Source of the DNA: Nitrosomonas sp.
GTDB lineage: Bacteria > Pseudomonadota > Gammaproteobacteria > Burkholderiales > Nitrosomonadaceae
Assembly (NCBI GenBank): GCA_016710135.1
Contig: JADJLM010000004.1
Location: forward strand, 1-64,000
Length of the DNA: 64,000 nt
Direction of reading: 5' to 3'
Shown here: piece after piece, positions 1 to 9,629 of the stretch
Numbering within the stretch: position 1 is the first letter of the stretch
Layout of the letters: each line of letters begins with the position of its first letter
The notes under the pieces: model-generated
What the model was told of the DNA's origin: nothing
Database searches by the model: none
What the model saw: the letters and a program-made list of their open reading frames with translations, nothing else
Program-made: the position numbers and the translations under genes

Positions 1-54
1 ATTATCGAGAATGAACTGACGTATTTGTTCCCCTCTCTTTCTTAGTTTTGCCAT
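1..54 (-). CDS. 5' end of a gene running off the left edge
   Basis: Reading the minus strand from an ATG at 54 gives an open frame of 18 codons to the edge, beginning MAKLRKRGEQIRQFI and rich in Lys/Arg. No stop is met. The start of a small helix-rich protein is plausible but nothing can be identified from 18 residues. There is no clear ribosome binding site, and the upstream DNA consists of 22-base direct repeats, which suggests regulated transcription. It could also be a chance frame. Confidence 0.4.
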   Translation of the reverse strand, partial: MAKLRKRGEQIRQFILDN

Positions 55-66
55 ATTTTTTAGCTA

Positions 67-125
67 TTATTTGTCAACCTTTATAGCGATTATTGTCAAC
101 CTTTATAGCGATTATTGTCAACCTT
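67..125. repeat. 22-base direct repeats (two full copies plus partial copies)
   Basis: The unit GTCAACCTTTATAGCGATTATT occurs at 73-94 and 95-116 and begins a third time at 117-124. On the left, 61-72 (TAGCTATTATTT) resembles the end of another unit. On the minus strand each unit contains TTGACA followed closely by TATAA. The repeats end about 12 bases upstream of the minus-strand start at 54. Iteron-like operator or promoter repeats are the simplest reading. Confidence 0.6.
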
Positions 126-364
126 ACCCCGTTGTTTGTAGAGAACAAATAAACTGTAGGCAATAGCAAGTTGATTTACTTACGGTATAATTAATCGCAG
201 TTAGCTACAATTAATGATTAAATCCACTTCCACTTAACAATAAGATGCGCTTAGTAGAAACACGGGTAGAGTAAAGGACTGGCTTTCGATCGCCATTAGG
301 AGTTGCTTATCTGTTTCCGCCCCTTTCGTTTGGCGGTGCCTCAATAGCCATTCCATAGTCAACT

Positions 365-1757
365 TCACCAGCCCTTCCTCATCAAACCGTGCATGCGGTT
401 TTCCCGCCACAGCTTTCCGATGTTCTTCACACTAGGCATGCGCTGATTTCCAGCCTGCCGTTGTCGGAACCTTGTATAGCTCATATTTCGTATAAAGCTG
501 CTGGCTCGAAACGGCCAAGGCCTATCCCGCGATCCCTTGATCTTGTGGCGCTTCATCAGGTGTATGCGCAAGCGCTCTTCTGCGTGCGTTTTCACCTTTC
601 CCAATAGGACACTGGAATTGCGATAATGGAGTAGTTCGCCCACCCGAGAAGGGTGACGTTCATGCTCCAGACAATATCTTCCAGCGGTATCGGTGTGCGC
701 TCTCGTGCGGTCAATTGCGTTATACGCTGTTTGATTTTCGCAAGAGATTTCGCTGCTGGGCAGGCATGCGGATAACTTTTTCCTGACTTTTATTTCTTGC
801 TCACCCCGATTGCAAAACCCAAGAAGTTGAAGCTCTCTTGTCTGGCATCAACAATGCGCGTCTTGGTCTCATTCAACGTGAGATCAAGACGGCCCAATAC
901 TGCCGCACTGCATTCAAGGGCGCATCTACTTTGCCCGCACACAGCACAACAAAATCGTCCGCATAACGGACGATACACGCCTTCAGTTTCCAGCGTAGTT
1001 GATGCTTTCCCCATATCCGGTCAAGCAAATGCAGGTAGCAATTCGCCAGCAGCGGCGAGATGACGCCGCCTTGCGGCGTGCCTTTACTGTTGGTTTTCCC
1101 GCCACCCACATTTCTCCTGGTACCGCCCTTCTCCTCCCCGATAACCGGCGCTTTGAGCCATAATTTGATGATGTGTAAATTGCACCATCCACAATCCGCT
1201 CGGCCACAACGGCCAACAGCTTGGCGTGAGGAATGCTGTCAAAGTATTTCGACAGGTCGGCATCAATGACTTGTGTGTACCCTTGATGGAGTGCTTCCGC
1301 TATTTCATCAACCGCATCATGGGCGGATTTCTTTGGCCGGAATCCATAGGAGTTCGGACAGAAATCCGCTTCAAATATCGGTTCAATAACGAGCTTTACC
1401 GCCATCTGGGCTACTCGGTCACGGATGGTCGGTATCCCCAGCGGACGCTGACGCCGTCCACCTGGGGATCATGACGCGCCGTACCGGACTTGGGGTGTAG
1501 GTCTTGTCTTTCAGGTCTTGAGCTAATTCCGACAAAAACGCGTCTATCCCTATCTTCTGCTCTATGTCCTCGAAGTCCGTCCCATCAACACCGGGACTAC
1601 CAGAATTGGCGCGTACAAGGCGGTAAGCAAACATGAGGATGTCTGTCCGCCATACCTTGTCATATAAAGCATAGAAGCGATAGGCCGGTTCTTGCTTGGC
1701 CTTGATGTAAAGCTTCCTCTGTAGTGTCCTGATTGCTTCAGGGGTGGTTAGCGTCAT
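365..1757 (-). pseudogene. ltrA: Group II intron reverse transcriptase/maturase (LtrA-like), multiply broken
   Basis: The product should be the intron-encoded protein that splices and copies the intron RNA. Pieces lie in successive frames. An N-terminal RT part (to about 1419) includes GSPGVDG. A palm part (983-1405) includes YGFRPKKSAHDAV and DADLSKYFDSIPH. The next piece (873-1109) carries GTPQGGVISPLL and the catalytic YADD box. A further piece (790-1014) has TLNETKTRIVD and NFLGF. The maturase C-terminus (365-643) has KTHAEERLRIHLMKRHK. The preferred start is the ATG at 1757 with a GAGGGG sequence upstream. At least three frame changes plus a stop after NFLGFAIGVSKK make an active protein unlikely, barring sequence error. 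Confidence 0.8.
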
Positions 1758-1799
1758 GGCAATCCCCTCTTCCTCCACTCTTTGGTTGCATGAACAAAG

Positions 1800-2250
1800 T
1801 AGGGTTCCTTCCCTCGTCCGGGGTTATGTTGTCCCTTGATCTAAAACGGTACTATGAACCCCTCCGACTCCCGCTACGGCCTGCTGCGCTTTCGTTTCCT
1901 TATACGCAATAGTCGATGGCCTCCCCACCGCCGTATCGGGCCTCCAGCACTGGGCAATAAATCTTCTAGAACATGCCGACCCTGCTACCCCGGAAGTCGA
2001 TGGGTGACACTTCCGTTATTTCACCACCCATCCAACGGCCTTCCCCTTCTGACCACAGGGTCGGCTCCTCCAGCTCGTTTACGAGGCTTACATGTAGGTT
2101 CACTTGCGTTACGGCCTGCTTTCTTGCTGTGTGAAACTTACGACCCCGCGTTACCACGACGCCGCTTCCTCATGCTACCGAGGCGTACGGACAACTCCTC
2201 GGACGGGACTTTAACCCGCTAGATTTACTGCTGTTACTGCGAACGGTCAG
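1800..2250 (-). ncRNA. 5' structured RNA region of the group II intron
   Basis: This stretch upstream of the maturase gene has no convincing protein. It is GC-richer than its flanks and full of short complementary blocks, as expected of intron domains I-III. A 122-codon open frame on the plus strand (1854-2222) lies antisense to it. That frame is Arg/Pro/Leu-rich with no recognisable domain and is best treated as a shadow of structured RNA. Confidence 0.5.
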
Positions 2251-2309
2251 GTCTTGCATAAACATATTACTGATTCTATCGCATCCAGATGCAATAAAAT
2301 TAGGCGTAC

Positions 2310-2990
2310 TTATTTACTCGCCACAGAAACGACAGTCTGCAGAAGCGTGGTGGCACATTGGATCACCGGGCCAGCCATTTCCTCATGTTGCATGATGGAC
2401 ATAAGACCCTCACCGAAATAGAGTCCATCCGATACAAGAAACGTGAGTCGAACATTATCCGATTTAGGAGGGGATCGACGCGGTTGTTTCCATGGACCGA
2501 TACGCGCAACTACCGGCTCAGATGCTGCCAAAAGCTTTTGCACGTGTGGCGCGAGATCAGTGGGCCCTTCAGAAATCACTAATTCCCCAGTGTGGTTAAT
2601 GTAGCGAACACCGCCTTCGGAATAAGCCGCAAGCGTATCTAGACCATCGGCAAGGGAAACTTCCGCGATCACTCCCAATAATACTTTGGCTGGTGGGTTT
2701 TCCCCAAGCGACCGTAAGCGCGCATGCGCCAGATATCGGATGCGGCCCTCCTGCGTAATATCATTCGCTAACGCCAGCAACGCAGATCGATCAGCCGGTT
2801 CGGCAAACAGCACCGTTTGCCAAGTTGCGGCGCTTTCTCCTTCCTTCGGTTTGAAGGCCGCTAGATTATCGCAGAACAGCAAGTTATAAATCTCATTGGC
2901 AGCTTCACTTTGATAAGGGGTGTAGGGTGGTTCACTGGTCGTCATCGCGGAGGCCCCAAAACCAAGCGTGGTAAAAAGTTTTCGTAGCAT
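2310..2990 (-). CDS. Hypothetical protein
   Basis: A 226-residue protein is read from the ATG at 2990, which has GGGAGGAG immediately upstream. A longer start at a TTG (3002) would put that ribosome binding site inside the gene, so I reject it. I recognise no domain. The first 20 residues are mildly hydrophobic (LRKLFTTLGFGASAM) but are not a clear signal peptide. The middle looks like a soluble alpha/beta protein (CDNLAAFKP, ALLALANDI, RIRYLAHARLRSLGE). It lies just downstream of the chain-length gene on the same strand (47-base gap), so it may be co-transcribed and related to polysaccharide work. Confidence 0.6.
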   Translation of the reverse strand: MLRKLFTTLGFGASAMTTSEPPYTPYQSEAANEIYNLLFCDNLAAFKPKEGESAATWQTVLFAEPADRSALLALANDITQEGRIRYLAHARLRSLGENPPAKVLLGVIAEVSLADGLDTLAAYSEGGVRYINHTGELVISEGPTDLAPHVQKLLAASEPVVARIGPWKQPRRSPPKSDNVRLTFLVSDGLYFGEGLMSIMQHEEMAGPVIQCATTLLQTVVSVASK

Positions 2991-3037
2991 AACTCCTCCC
3001 AATAAAAAATTAACTGCTTGAATTCAAACGATCTGTG

Positions 3038-5011
3038 TTAAAAGGCCTCCAACGGATAAAACAAATTAACGGCTGATGCTGCTAACTTAGATCCTAACGG
3101 TGCAAATTGACTTAATGTCGATAATTCAGCAGGAGTGATGTGTCCTACGATTTGCGCTAGGTCTGAAAGCCGCATCCCTTGCCTAACTAAATAAATCAGA
3201 TAGGTTTGCCGTAATGCACCCGCTGAAATGCCCTCTGCCGCAGTCAAACCGGCATCGACAATTGTGCAAGTCAGCAAAACCGCCAAATCATCCAGATTGA
3301 GCGCTTGGCCTGATGCCCCACTCAGGTTATACCCACTCGTTTCTACTGAGCGCCGCAATGCAGGATGGAGCGGTACTTTTCTCGGATATTTTCCTAGGAT
3401 GGAAAGCTGGTTATTTTCAAGATCAAAACACTGCGGATCGAGTGCGGCAATTTCATCAAGCGTCAGCCCACTCAATAGCAATGCCATAAGTTGTTGCTCT
3501 TTATTGTTGCCGGCCTGAAAAAGCAAGTGAATTTTTTGGGGCGCAATTTCCTGAATGACGCCACCGATCAAAGCCGGTTGAACTGATTGTTGCGCTAGCG
3601 TGCGTTGCTGTGTCATCGGTAACTGATTGACCACTTCCCGTGCAGATTCTTCACCGCCATAGATATGCACCCCGGAGAGATTGATCGCGAGCTTGGCTTT
3701 CTCTTTGCGGGTTAAAAATTCCACTACCCAAACTGCAATCAACCCCATGATAAGCGAGCCAATCAAGGCAATCAGTGAATCACGTGAATAATCAGGCCAA
3801 ATTGGATGCAAGGGTGTCGTAGCACGTTCCACTACATCGACTTGTGGGAATTTCCCGCCATACTTGGTTTCTATTTGGATCAATCGCTCTTGTGCCTCGC
3901 GTAATCGTTGCTCAAGCCCTTCGAGATCAGTTTTTAATGCTTCATGTTCCGTAAAGCGCGCCGTAAAATCAGCCGCTTTTTTCTTATGCGCTTCTAGCTG
4001 ATCCCGAATCGCTTGTGTGGTTTGAAGCGTAGCAGCGTATTCTTGTTCGGCTTCTGAAAGCACAATCCTTTGACCCGCGCTGCGGAGCTGATCGATTTCA
4101 GTTTGTAATGTCGCTATTTTCTCTGGAATGACTTTTAAAGCAGGTGTTAGCGCCATATATTCGCGGGTATAACGACGATCTAAGTCGGCAAGCTCCTCCT
4201 TCAATTCTTGTGCACGCTTCTCAAGCATTGCCAATTTTTGTGTGTCTTCTTTTGGCACCACAGCTTGGCCTTTGGCAATGGATTTTTTAATTGAATCCAA
4301 ACGCGCCTTGGCTTTGACTTCTTCTTCAATCGCTTTATTTAACGAGTCATTTAACCCCTTTAGCCTTGCTAAAGCCTCATTCTCCTCCCTGCCAGTGGAA
4401 ACGATGTGGTTGTTTTCACGAAATAACTCAATCTCGATGCGTTTCTGGTTGATTTTCTCCGTTAAACCGCTGATCTCGGTTTGAATTCTTTGCGTGGTAT
4501 CACCCGTTGCCTGGGCAATCTCGTTTTCTCTGCCTTTAAGGTAAACATCGAGCCAGGTATTGACTAGAATCGGTAAGATTTTGGGATCAGGCCCTTCCGC
4601 GACGATCTCGACCAAATTCGTTTCTGCGACTGGCCGGACATCAAGCATGCTACGGATATCCGAAGCAGTTAACTGGGTTTTAACCTCCGGATGCGATTGG
4701 AGCGTTTTTATGATCTCTGCCAACATATCCGCACCCAGCAGCAACTGCTTTTGGATCGCGACATGCTGAAGATCGACGTCGACACTCCTTTGGTCGATTG
4801 CTGTTTTTGCCATGGTCAGCAAGGTTGCATGACTACGATAGATTGATGAACGTCCCAACACATAGCTCATCGAAATAACTGCAGTTACAACAAAAGCGAT
4901 AAGAAAAATCAGCATGCGCTTCGATTTTAGCCATGATGGCGGATCAGATAACGGCTGCCCTGCTCGATGTAAAGGCGGGGTAACTTCTATTTGAGGAAAA
5001 TGATTTCTCAC
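3038..5011 (-). CDS. Wzz/GumC-type chain-length determinant with recombinase-like C-terminal domain
   Basis: A 657-residue inner-membrane protein. A basic N-terminus (WLKSKRM) precedes a first membrane helix (about 32-53). A long Lys/Glu-rich coiled-coil periplasmic region (about 150-390) follows, with a second helix at about 410-432. This is the polysaccharide co-polymerase plan that controls chain length in Wzy-dependent export. There is no C-terminal Walker-type tyrosine kinase. The cytoplasmic tail (about 490-650) instead resembles a tyrosine recombinase core: LLLSGLTLDEIAAL, KVPLHPALRRS, ALRQTYLIYLVRQGMRLSDLAQIVGH. The usual first Arg, the box II His and the nucleophilic Tyr appear replaced, so it is probably a non-catalytic binding domain. 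No wza/wzc or glycosyltransferase genes are nearby. Confidence 0.8.
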   Translation of the reverse strand: MRNHFPQIEVTPPLHRAGQPLSDPPSWLKSKRMLIFLIAFVVTAVISMSYVLGRSSIYRSHATLLTMAKTAIDQRSVDVDLQHVAIQKQLLLGADMLAEIIKTLQSHPEVKTQLTASDIRSMLDVRPVAETNLVEIVAEGPDPKILPILVNTWLDVYLKGRENEIAQATGDTTQRIQTEISGLTEKINQKRIEIELFRENNHIVSTGREENEALARLKGLNDSLNKAIEEEVKAKARLDSIKKSIAKGQAVVPKEDTQKLAMLEKRAQELKEELADLDRRYTREYMALTPALKVIPEKIATLQTEIDQLRSAGQRIVLSEAEQEYAATLQTTQAIRDQLEAHKKKAADFTARFTEHEALKTDLEGLEQRLREAQERLIQIETKYGGKFPQVDVVERATTPLHPIWPDYSRDSLIALIGSLIMGLIAVWVVEFLTRKEKAKLAINLSGVHIYGGEESAREVVNQLPMTQQRTLAQQSVQPALIGGVIQEIAPQKIHLLFQAGNNKEQQLMALLLSGLTLDEIAALDPQCFDLENNQLSILGKYPRKVPLHPALRRSVETSGYNLSGASGQALNLDDLAVLLTCTIVDAGLTAAEGISAGALRQTYLIYLVRQGMRLSDLAQIVGHITPAELSTLSQFAPLGSKLAASAVNLFYPLEAF

Positions 5012-5056
5012 TCGATCACCGAATTATCAACATAAAGGAAAAAAATCATTTCCCAA

Positions 5057-5596
5057 TCACTGAATGGCTTTTTCAATGGCATTAATCATGTCAGGATCAG
5101 CAGGCGTCGTATGCGGACTAAATTGTTTGATAAATTTTCCATCACGACCAATCAGAAATTTATGAAAATTCCACGTTGGATAAGTCCCTGACACTTCTGC
5201 CAAATGTTTGAAAAAAGCGTTTGCTTGTTCGCTTTTCACAGTCACTTTCTCAAACATGGGAAACTGCACACCATAAGTCAGGCGGCAAAAATCTTGAATC
5301 TGCGCTTCAGTTCCAGGTTCCTGACCCATAAAATCATTTGAAGGAAAACCCAGCACTGAGAATCCTGACTTCTCATATTTTTCATGAAGCTTCTCAAGAC
5401 CATCATACTGGGGCGTATAACCGCATTTACTGGCGGTATTGACCACTAGTAGCACTTTTCCTGCATAGGTATCGCAAAGATTAACCTCCTCGGTACCAGC
5501 CAGTTTTCGGAAACGATGATCCAGCAGATTACTTTGACAGACCGCGAACACAGATTGAGCAGCACAAACAAACAAAAACAATACGATAATTCGCAT
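5057..5596 (-). CDS. Glutathione peroxidase family protein, exported
   Basis: This is a thiol peroxidase of the glutathione peroxidase family, reducing H2O2 or lipid hydroperoxides, probably with thioredoxin. From the ATG at 5596 (AAGGAG 7 bases upstream) it is 179 residues, starting with a signal peptide (MRIIVLFLFVCAAQSVFA). The active-site stretch is VNTASKCGYTPQY with Cys in place of selenocysteine. FPSNDFMGQEPG supplies the conserved Gln, and WNFHKFLIGRDG supplies the Trp-Asn pair. A start 18 codons upstream exists but would bury the signal peptide. Export suggests protection of the periplasm. Confidence 0.92.
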   Translation of the reverse strand: MRIIVLFLFVCAAQSVFAVCQSNLLDHRFRKLAGTEEVNLCDTYAGKVLLVVNTASKCGYTPQYDGLEKLHEKYEKSGFSVLGFPSNDFMGQEPGTEAQIQDFCRLTYGVQFPMFEKVTVKSEQANAFFKHLAEVSGTYPTWNFHKFLIGRDGKFIKQFSPHTTPADPDMINAIEKAIQ

Positions 5597-5757
5597 CAAA
5601 TTTCTCCTTGTTGTTAATTGAAGGATATGCCGAACCGTACATTCATACAAGCATTCGCAATAACCTTTCAGGTTGAGATAACTGCTGCTGCCAATATCGC
5701 TTGGCTTCTCTATGTGATAACCACAGTTAGAAAGTTCATATAGCTAAGCAATATTGA

Positions 5758-8226
5758 CTATTTTTCAGCGCGTCGCACAAACCGTTTATGCTCAGATTTA
5801 GGACGTTCGATTTGCTGGCATGCATGCCGGTAAGCACGTAATGTTCTCTGCGCATAACCCAGAATACTCTCATGAGAATAATTAATGATCTCATGTAAAT
5901 TGGTTTCAGCAGTAATTCCTGCTGGATAGCCCATTATTAATTCAATTCCTTCAGCAATGTGCTGTGCCGTATAGACATGAAACAACCCTTGTGCAACTGC
6001 TTCGATCACATCGTGTGGAAGCATCAAGTTATGCTGATTGCGCTGCGGAATGAGTACACCCTGCGATCCATCTAATCCAGCAGTCTTACAAACACTAAAA
6101 TAACCTTCGATTTTTTCGTTGATGCCGCCAATGGGTAGAATCTCTCCATATTGATTTACCGCTCCAGTCACGGCAATCCCTTGTTTGATTGGTATACCCG
6201 AAAGCGCTGAAATTAAAGCAAATAATTCTGCGCAGGATGCGGAATCACCCTCAATACCGCTATACTCCTGTTCAAATACTATCGACGCATTAAGTGCAAG
6301 GGGTGCGATACTGGCAAACAGCGCTGATAAATAGCTTTGCAGGATAAATACACCCTTATCGTGAATAGGTCCAGAAAGCCCCACTTCCCGCTCGATATTC
6401 AGCACGCCGCTTTCACCTGCATAAGTATGTGCAGTAATTCGTACAGGCGCACCAAAGCAGTGATCTCCCAAGTCGATCTGAACAAGACCGTTGATTTGGC
6501 CAATTCTTTCCTCGCTGGTTTCAATCAAAATATCGCCATCGGCAATTGCTTCTTGTAGACAACAATCAGGATAATTATGGCGAAATAAGCGCGCTTGAAT
6601 CGCCGTTTCGACATCCACCACATCAACCAAACACCCTGCATGTACCTTACATTGCGCAGCACTTTCTAATACCAACGTTTCGGCTCGACTAAAAATAGCG
6701 CTTTGTCGCAACTGATCATTGGCGTCTCGATGACAATCCTCCAGTAAACGAGCAACCGCTTTGGCGCTGAAGTGAGGTAAATTTGACTCTTGGCAGGCAT
6801 GTGCCACAAAAATTGAAGAAGCACGTCGAATCTGCTCATTTGAAACAAAACTATCTGCAAAATCAACTTTGACCCTGAAACGTCGAGCTAGCTCTGGGTT
6901 TTCTTCCTGGATTAAATAGTATTGTTCACGTGAGCCGATTAGAACAATTTTAACCTGAGCATCGATTGCTTATGGCACAAGGGAAGCCGTCGCAACTTGG
7001 GTGAGATTTGCCCCTGGTTCTTCGATTTGTAATTTATTACTGCGTAACAAGCGGCATAACTTTTCCCATACCAGATTATCCACAAGCAAGTCGTCTAGAT
7101 ATAGCATTAAGAATCCACCATGCGCTTTAAGTAAGCTACCTGCACGGATACGTGTAAAATCGGTTTCAAACGTCCCTTCGATCGATTGATAATCAATACT
7201 CCCAAACAATGAGCGATAAGAAGGGCTTTCATCGATAATGACAGGAGCGCCTTTTTGATCCTGATTATCAATCACTAAATGAATCTGGTAGCAAAATAGT
7301 AGTGATTTTAATTCTTCCAGCCGTTTTTCTTCATCAGCATCTGAAATTCTAAACAGCTCAAGATGATCGAGGATATCTTCCTCCATCTTTGCCACAAACC
7401 GATTAAGCTTTTGCTGATCCTCATCGCACACACATGCACCATCACGAATCATGGCAAGCTCATTTTTCAATAACCGTTTAATTCCGCTACGCTGCAGGTT
7501 GTTCAACGCTTCATCTTTGATGCGCTCCAGTGGGCGGACTTTCTCAAAATAGCTTGCAATTTCTGCTTGCAGAACCTGTTCGAGTTGTTCAAACGCTTGT
7601 CGCTTTTCCTTCGATAAGGCCAACACCTCAGCATCTGTTAGCACCTTTCCAGAATCATCGAGTAATGTGAAAATCATTCGATTTGATTCACGCTGAATCG
7701 CAAAATGATGCTGCTCAGCAAATGCATCTAGTTTCCTATAGGCTTGCGCTTCATCAAGCTTAAATTTTCTTTCGATTCGCTCACTTTCTGCTTTAAAGTC
7801 TCGCCCTTCAAAATAACGGGGTACTTCAATCTGCAAATATTTCACAAACTGTGCTAGCTCCTGGCGCAATATGCAACCTTGCCCTGCAGGAAGTCTTAGT
7901 GCAAGCGGTCTTTCTGGCATTTCAAAGTTATGGATATAACACAAATCTGTTGGAATAGCTTTGTTCTGGGCAATCTTTGTCATGGCTTGTTTGAGCAAGG
8001 AAGATCGACCGCTTCCCACTTCTCCCAGCACAAATAAATTATAGTCAGGGTGCTCCATCTCCAGCCCGAAGTAGGCTGCTTTTTCTGCACGTTCCTGCCC
8101 AATCCATGACAACGGCTGATCAATCAACTCCGACGTGTCTGAGAACCCTAATGAATCGGGATCAATTGTTAAGCGAAGCGCTTGAGGAGCTAATTCATTC
8201 ATAAAATAAGTAATTTGTTTACTCAA
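5758..8226 (-). pseudogene. Lon-like ATP-dependent protease, split by one in-frame stop
   Basis: The two halves (6970-8226 and 5758-6969) are in the same frame and together give 822 codons interrupted by a TAA at 6970-6972. Readthrough continues QAIDAQVKIVLIGSREQYY, so CAA to TAA explains it. The N-terminal half has a P-loop with Arg for Lys (GEVGSGRSSLL), coiled-coil helices and an AAA region (GGFLMLYLDDLL). The C-terminal half is a Lon protease domain with the Ser dyad residue in GDSASCAEL and the Lys in GGINEKIEG. The family is the Lon-like AAA proteases often encoded alone. It may start at the TTG (8226) or the ATG at 8202. Unlike other broken genes here the lesion is a substitution, so real inactivation, or two polypeptides, is possible. 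Confidence 0.85.
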
Positions 8227-8326
8227 ACGAAACTGTTAAAGAGAGTGATTTTACTTCACTTTGCTATCTGCCTTAGAAAAAGGTATCTTGATCAGGCTTA
8301 GAACACAATTAGATCAGTCAAATAAA

Positions 8327-8917
8327 ATGAATTTTCTCATCTCAGGCGCAACGGGATTTATCGGTCAACAACTTGTAGCGCGACTTAAAGCAGAACACTG
8401 CGTTAAGGTACTTAGCAGGGATCGGATACATGCTGAACGTTTGCTCGGCGTCCCTGCCTATGATTGGAACTATAGGCTTGATCCAGTGCCGACTGAGGCG
8501 CTTGAAGATGTACAAGTTATTATTCATTTGATGGGTGAGAATTTGGGAAATGGCCGATGGACTGAGCAGCGTAAGCAAGAAATTTATCAATCGCGTATCT
8601 TAAGTACACGCAAATTGGTCGAAGCAGTTGCACTCGATGAGCGCTATCAAGGCCCTATCAACGCAGTTTCACCCAACCCTGTGCAGTACCAAGAATTTTC
8701 AGAAACTCTGGGCAATGTTTTGCACAGACCTATTTTTCTAACAATTCCCGCTTTTATCCTTAAGTTAGCATTGGGAGAAGCAGCGGTCTTAGCATTGAAC
8801 AGTTATCGCATCGAACCAACTAAACTGATTCGTTCCTATGATTTTCATTTTAAATTCATACAAATTAGCACTGCGTTAGAAAATATTATCCAGAAAACTA
8901 GCCTTAAGCTAAATTGA
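8327..8917 (+). CDS. SDR-family epimerase (TIGR01777/YfcH type) with a large internal deletion
   Basis: From the ATG at 8327 the protein is 196 residues, against roughly 300 for the family. The N-terminus is an intact Rossmann start (ISGATGFIGQQLV), followed by the family segment IIHLMGENLGNGRWTEQRK. After VALDERYQ (about 8650) it jumps to the C-terminal block GPINAVSPNPV and LGNVLHRPIFL. The part that holds the catalytic Ser/Tyr/Lys region is missing, yet the frame is preserved. It is probably a non-functional deletion derivative. An earlier TTG start (8261) is unlikely. The gene is divergent from the Lon-like gene. Confidence 0.75.
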   Translation: MNFLISGATGFIGQQLVARLKAEHCVKVLSRDRIHAERLLGVPAYDWNYRLDPVPTEALEDVQVIIHLMGENLGNGRWTEQRKQEIYQSRILSTRKLVEAVALDERYQGPINAVSPNPVQYQEFSETLGNVLHRPIFLTIPAFILKLALGEAAVLALNSYRIEPTKLIRSYDFHFKFIQISTALENIIQKTSLKLN

Positions 8918-9010
8918 TTTACGTAGAATAAGTATTAGTTTTATGATTAACAGCGTTATCTTTTTGCAGTTATCCCAATTTTGTTTTCAACTAGGAGTAT
9001 TAAAACCATT

Positions 9011-9586
9011 ATGAATATATCAATCTTCCGTGCAGTTCCTTTGTTGTTTACTATGATTACCCTTATTGGCTGCTCAAGTCCCGCGCAATTACCAAACCCT
9101 TCTGGCGCACCAAGTATCTTACAAGAAAGCACTCAAGCGATTCAGACCCCTGCTGCTGTGGCGAGTTCGGTTCCCACTCCGACAAGTGATGGGTTGATCG
9201 GGCTCCTGATGCAGCAGCTCGGTGTTACTCAAGCCCAGGCGCAGGGAGGAACAGGCGCATTACTCCAGTTAGCTCAATCCAGAATGTCACCCGGTGATTT
9301 TACAGCGTTAGGTAATTCGATACCCAATATGCAAAGTATCATGGCAGCGGCACCGACTATGAATACCAGCGAACTCGGTATTTCTAAAAGTTTGGCGGGC
9401 ATGACAGGAAGTAACATACCTGGAGCCGACAACGGTATGTTGGGAATAACCGGTGCATTCCAGCAATTAGGGTTAGCACCTGACATGGTACAGAAATTTA
9501 TTCCGGTCATTACTCAATTTGTTCAAGGAAATGGGGGAGGTGCGGTCAGCAGCGCATTGCAGTCCGCTTTGATGGGTGGCCTATAA
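9011..9586 (+). CDS. DUF2780-type lipoprotein
   Basis: Begins MNISIFRAVPLLFTMITLIGCSS: a lipoprotein signal peptide with lipobox LIGC, so the mature protein should be anchored in a membrane. A Pro/Ser/Thr-rich linker follows, then a Gly/Ala/Gln/Met-rich domain (GLIGLLMQQLGVTQAQAQGG) typical of the DUF2780 (VcgC/VcgE) family, of unknown function. An AGGAG lies about 13 bases upstream of the ATG. A longer start at 8981 would place residues before the signal peptide and is not preferred. Confidence 0.75.
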   Translation: MNISIFRAVPLLFTMITLIGCSSPAQLPNPSGAPSILQESTQAIQTPAAVASSVPTPTSDGLIGLLMQQLGVTQAQAQGGTGALLQLAQSRMSPGDFTALGNSIPNMQSIMAAAPTMNTSELGISKSLAGMTGSNIPGADNGMLGITGAFQQLGLAPDMVQKFIPVITQFVQGNGGGAVSSALQSALMGGL

Positions 9587-9629
9587 TAGAGCTTGTCCAT
9601 ACCAGGTGATCTTGTTTGCTCATTAATTG

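Larger units (their letters stand above)
270..2250 (-). mobile_element. Decayed group II intron (approximate ends)
   Basis: The minus strand carries, in order, a long structured leader without a credible gene (about 1800-2250), a fragmented reverse transcriptase/maturase gene (365-1757), and a short tail. This is the usual plan of a bacterial group II intron. The leader contains runs such as GGGTTAAAGTCCCGTC near 2210-2222 that look like intron domain I. The end of the maturase frame overlaps a small hairpin around ACCGCATGCACGGTT (393-407), a candidate domain V region. Ends are estimates: I did not find an unambiguous GUGYG start or a clear domain VI branch point. Confidence 0.65.

Noticed and set aside
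67..125. Possible CRISPR array
   Set aside because: The repeats are contiguous with no spacers and there are no cas genes.
1854..2222. 122-codon plus-strand open frame
   Set aside because: It is antisense to the structured 5' part of the group II intron, has no domain, and its Arg/Pro/Leu-rich composition is that of a shadow frame.
8918..9629. Cobalamin riboswitch before cobO
   Set aside because: The space upstream is occupied by the DUF2780 gene and a 40-base gap, with no B12-box visible.
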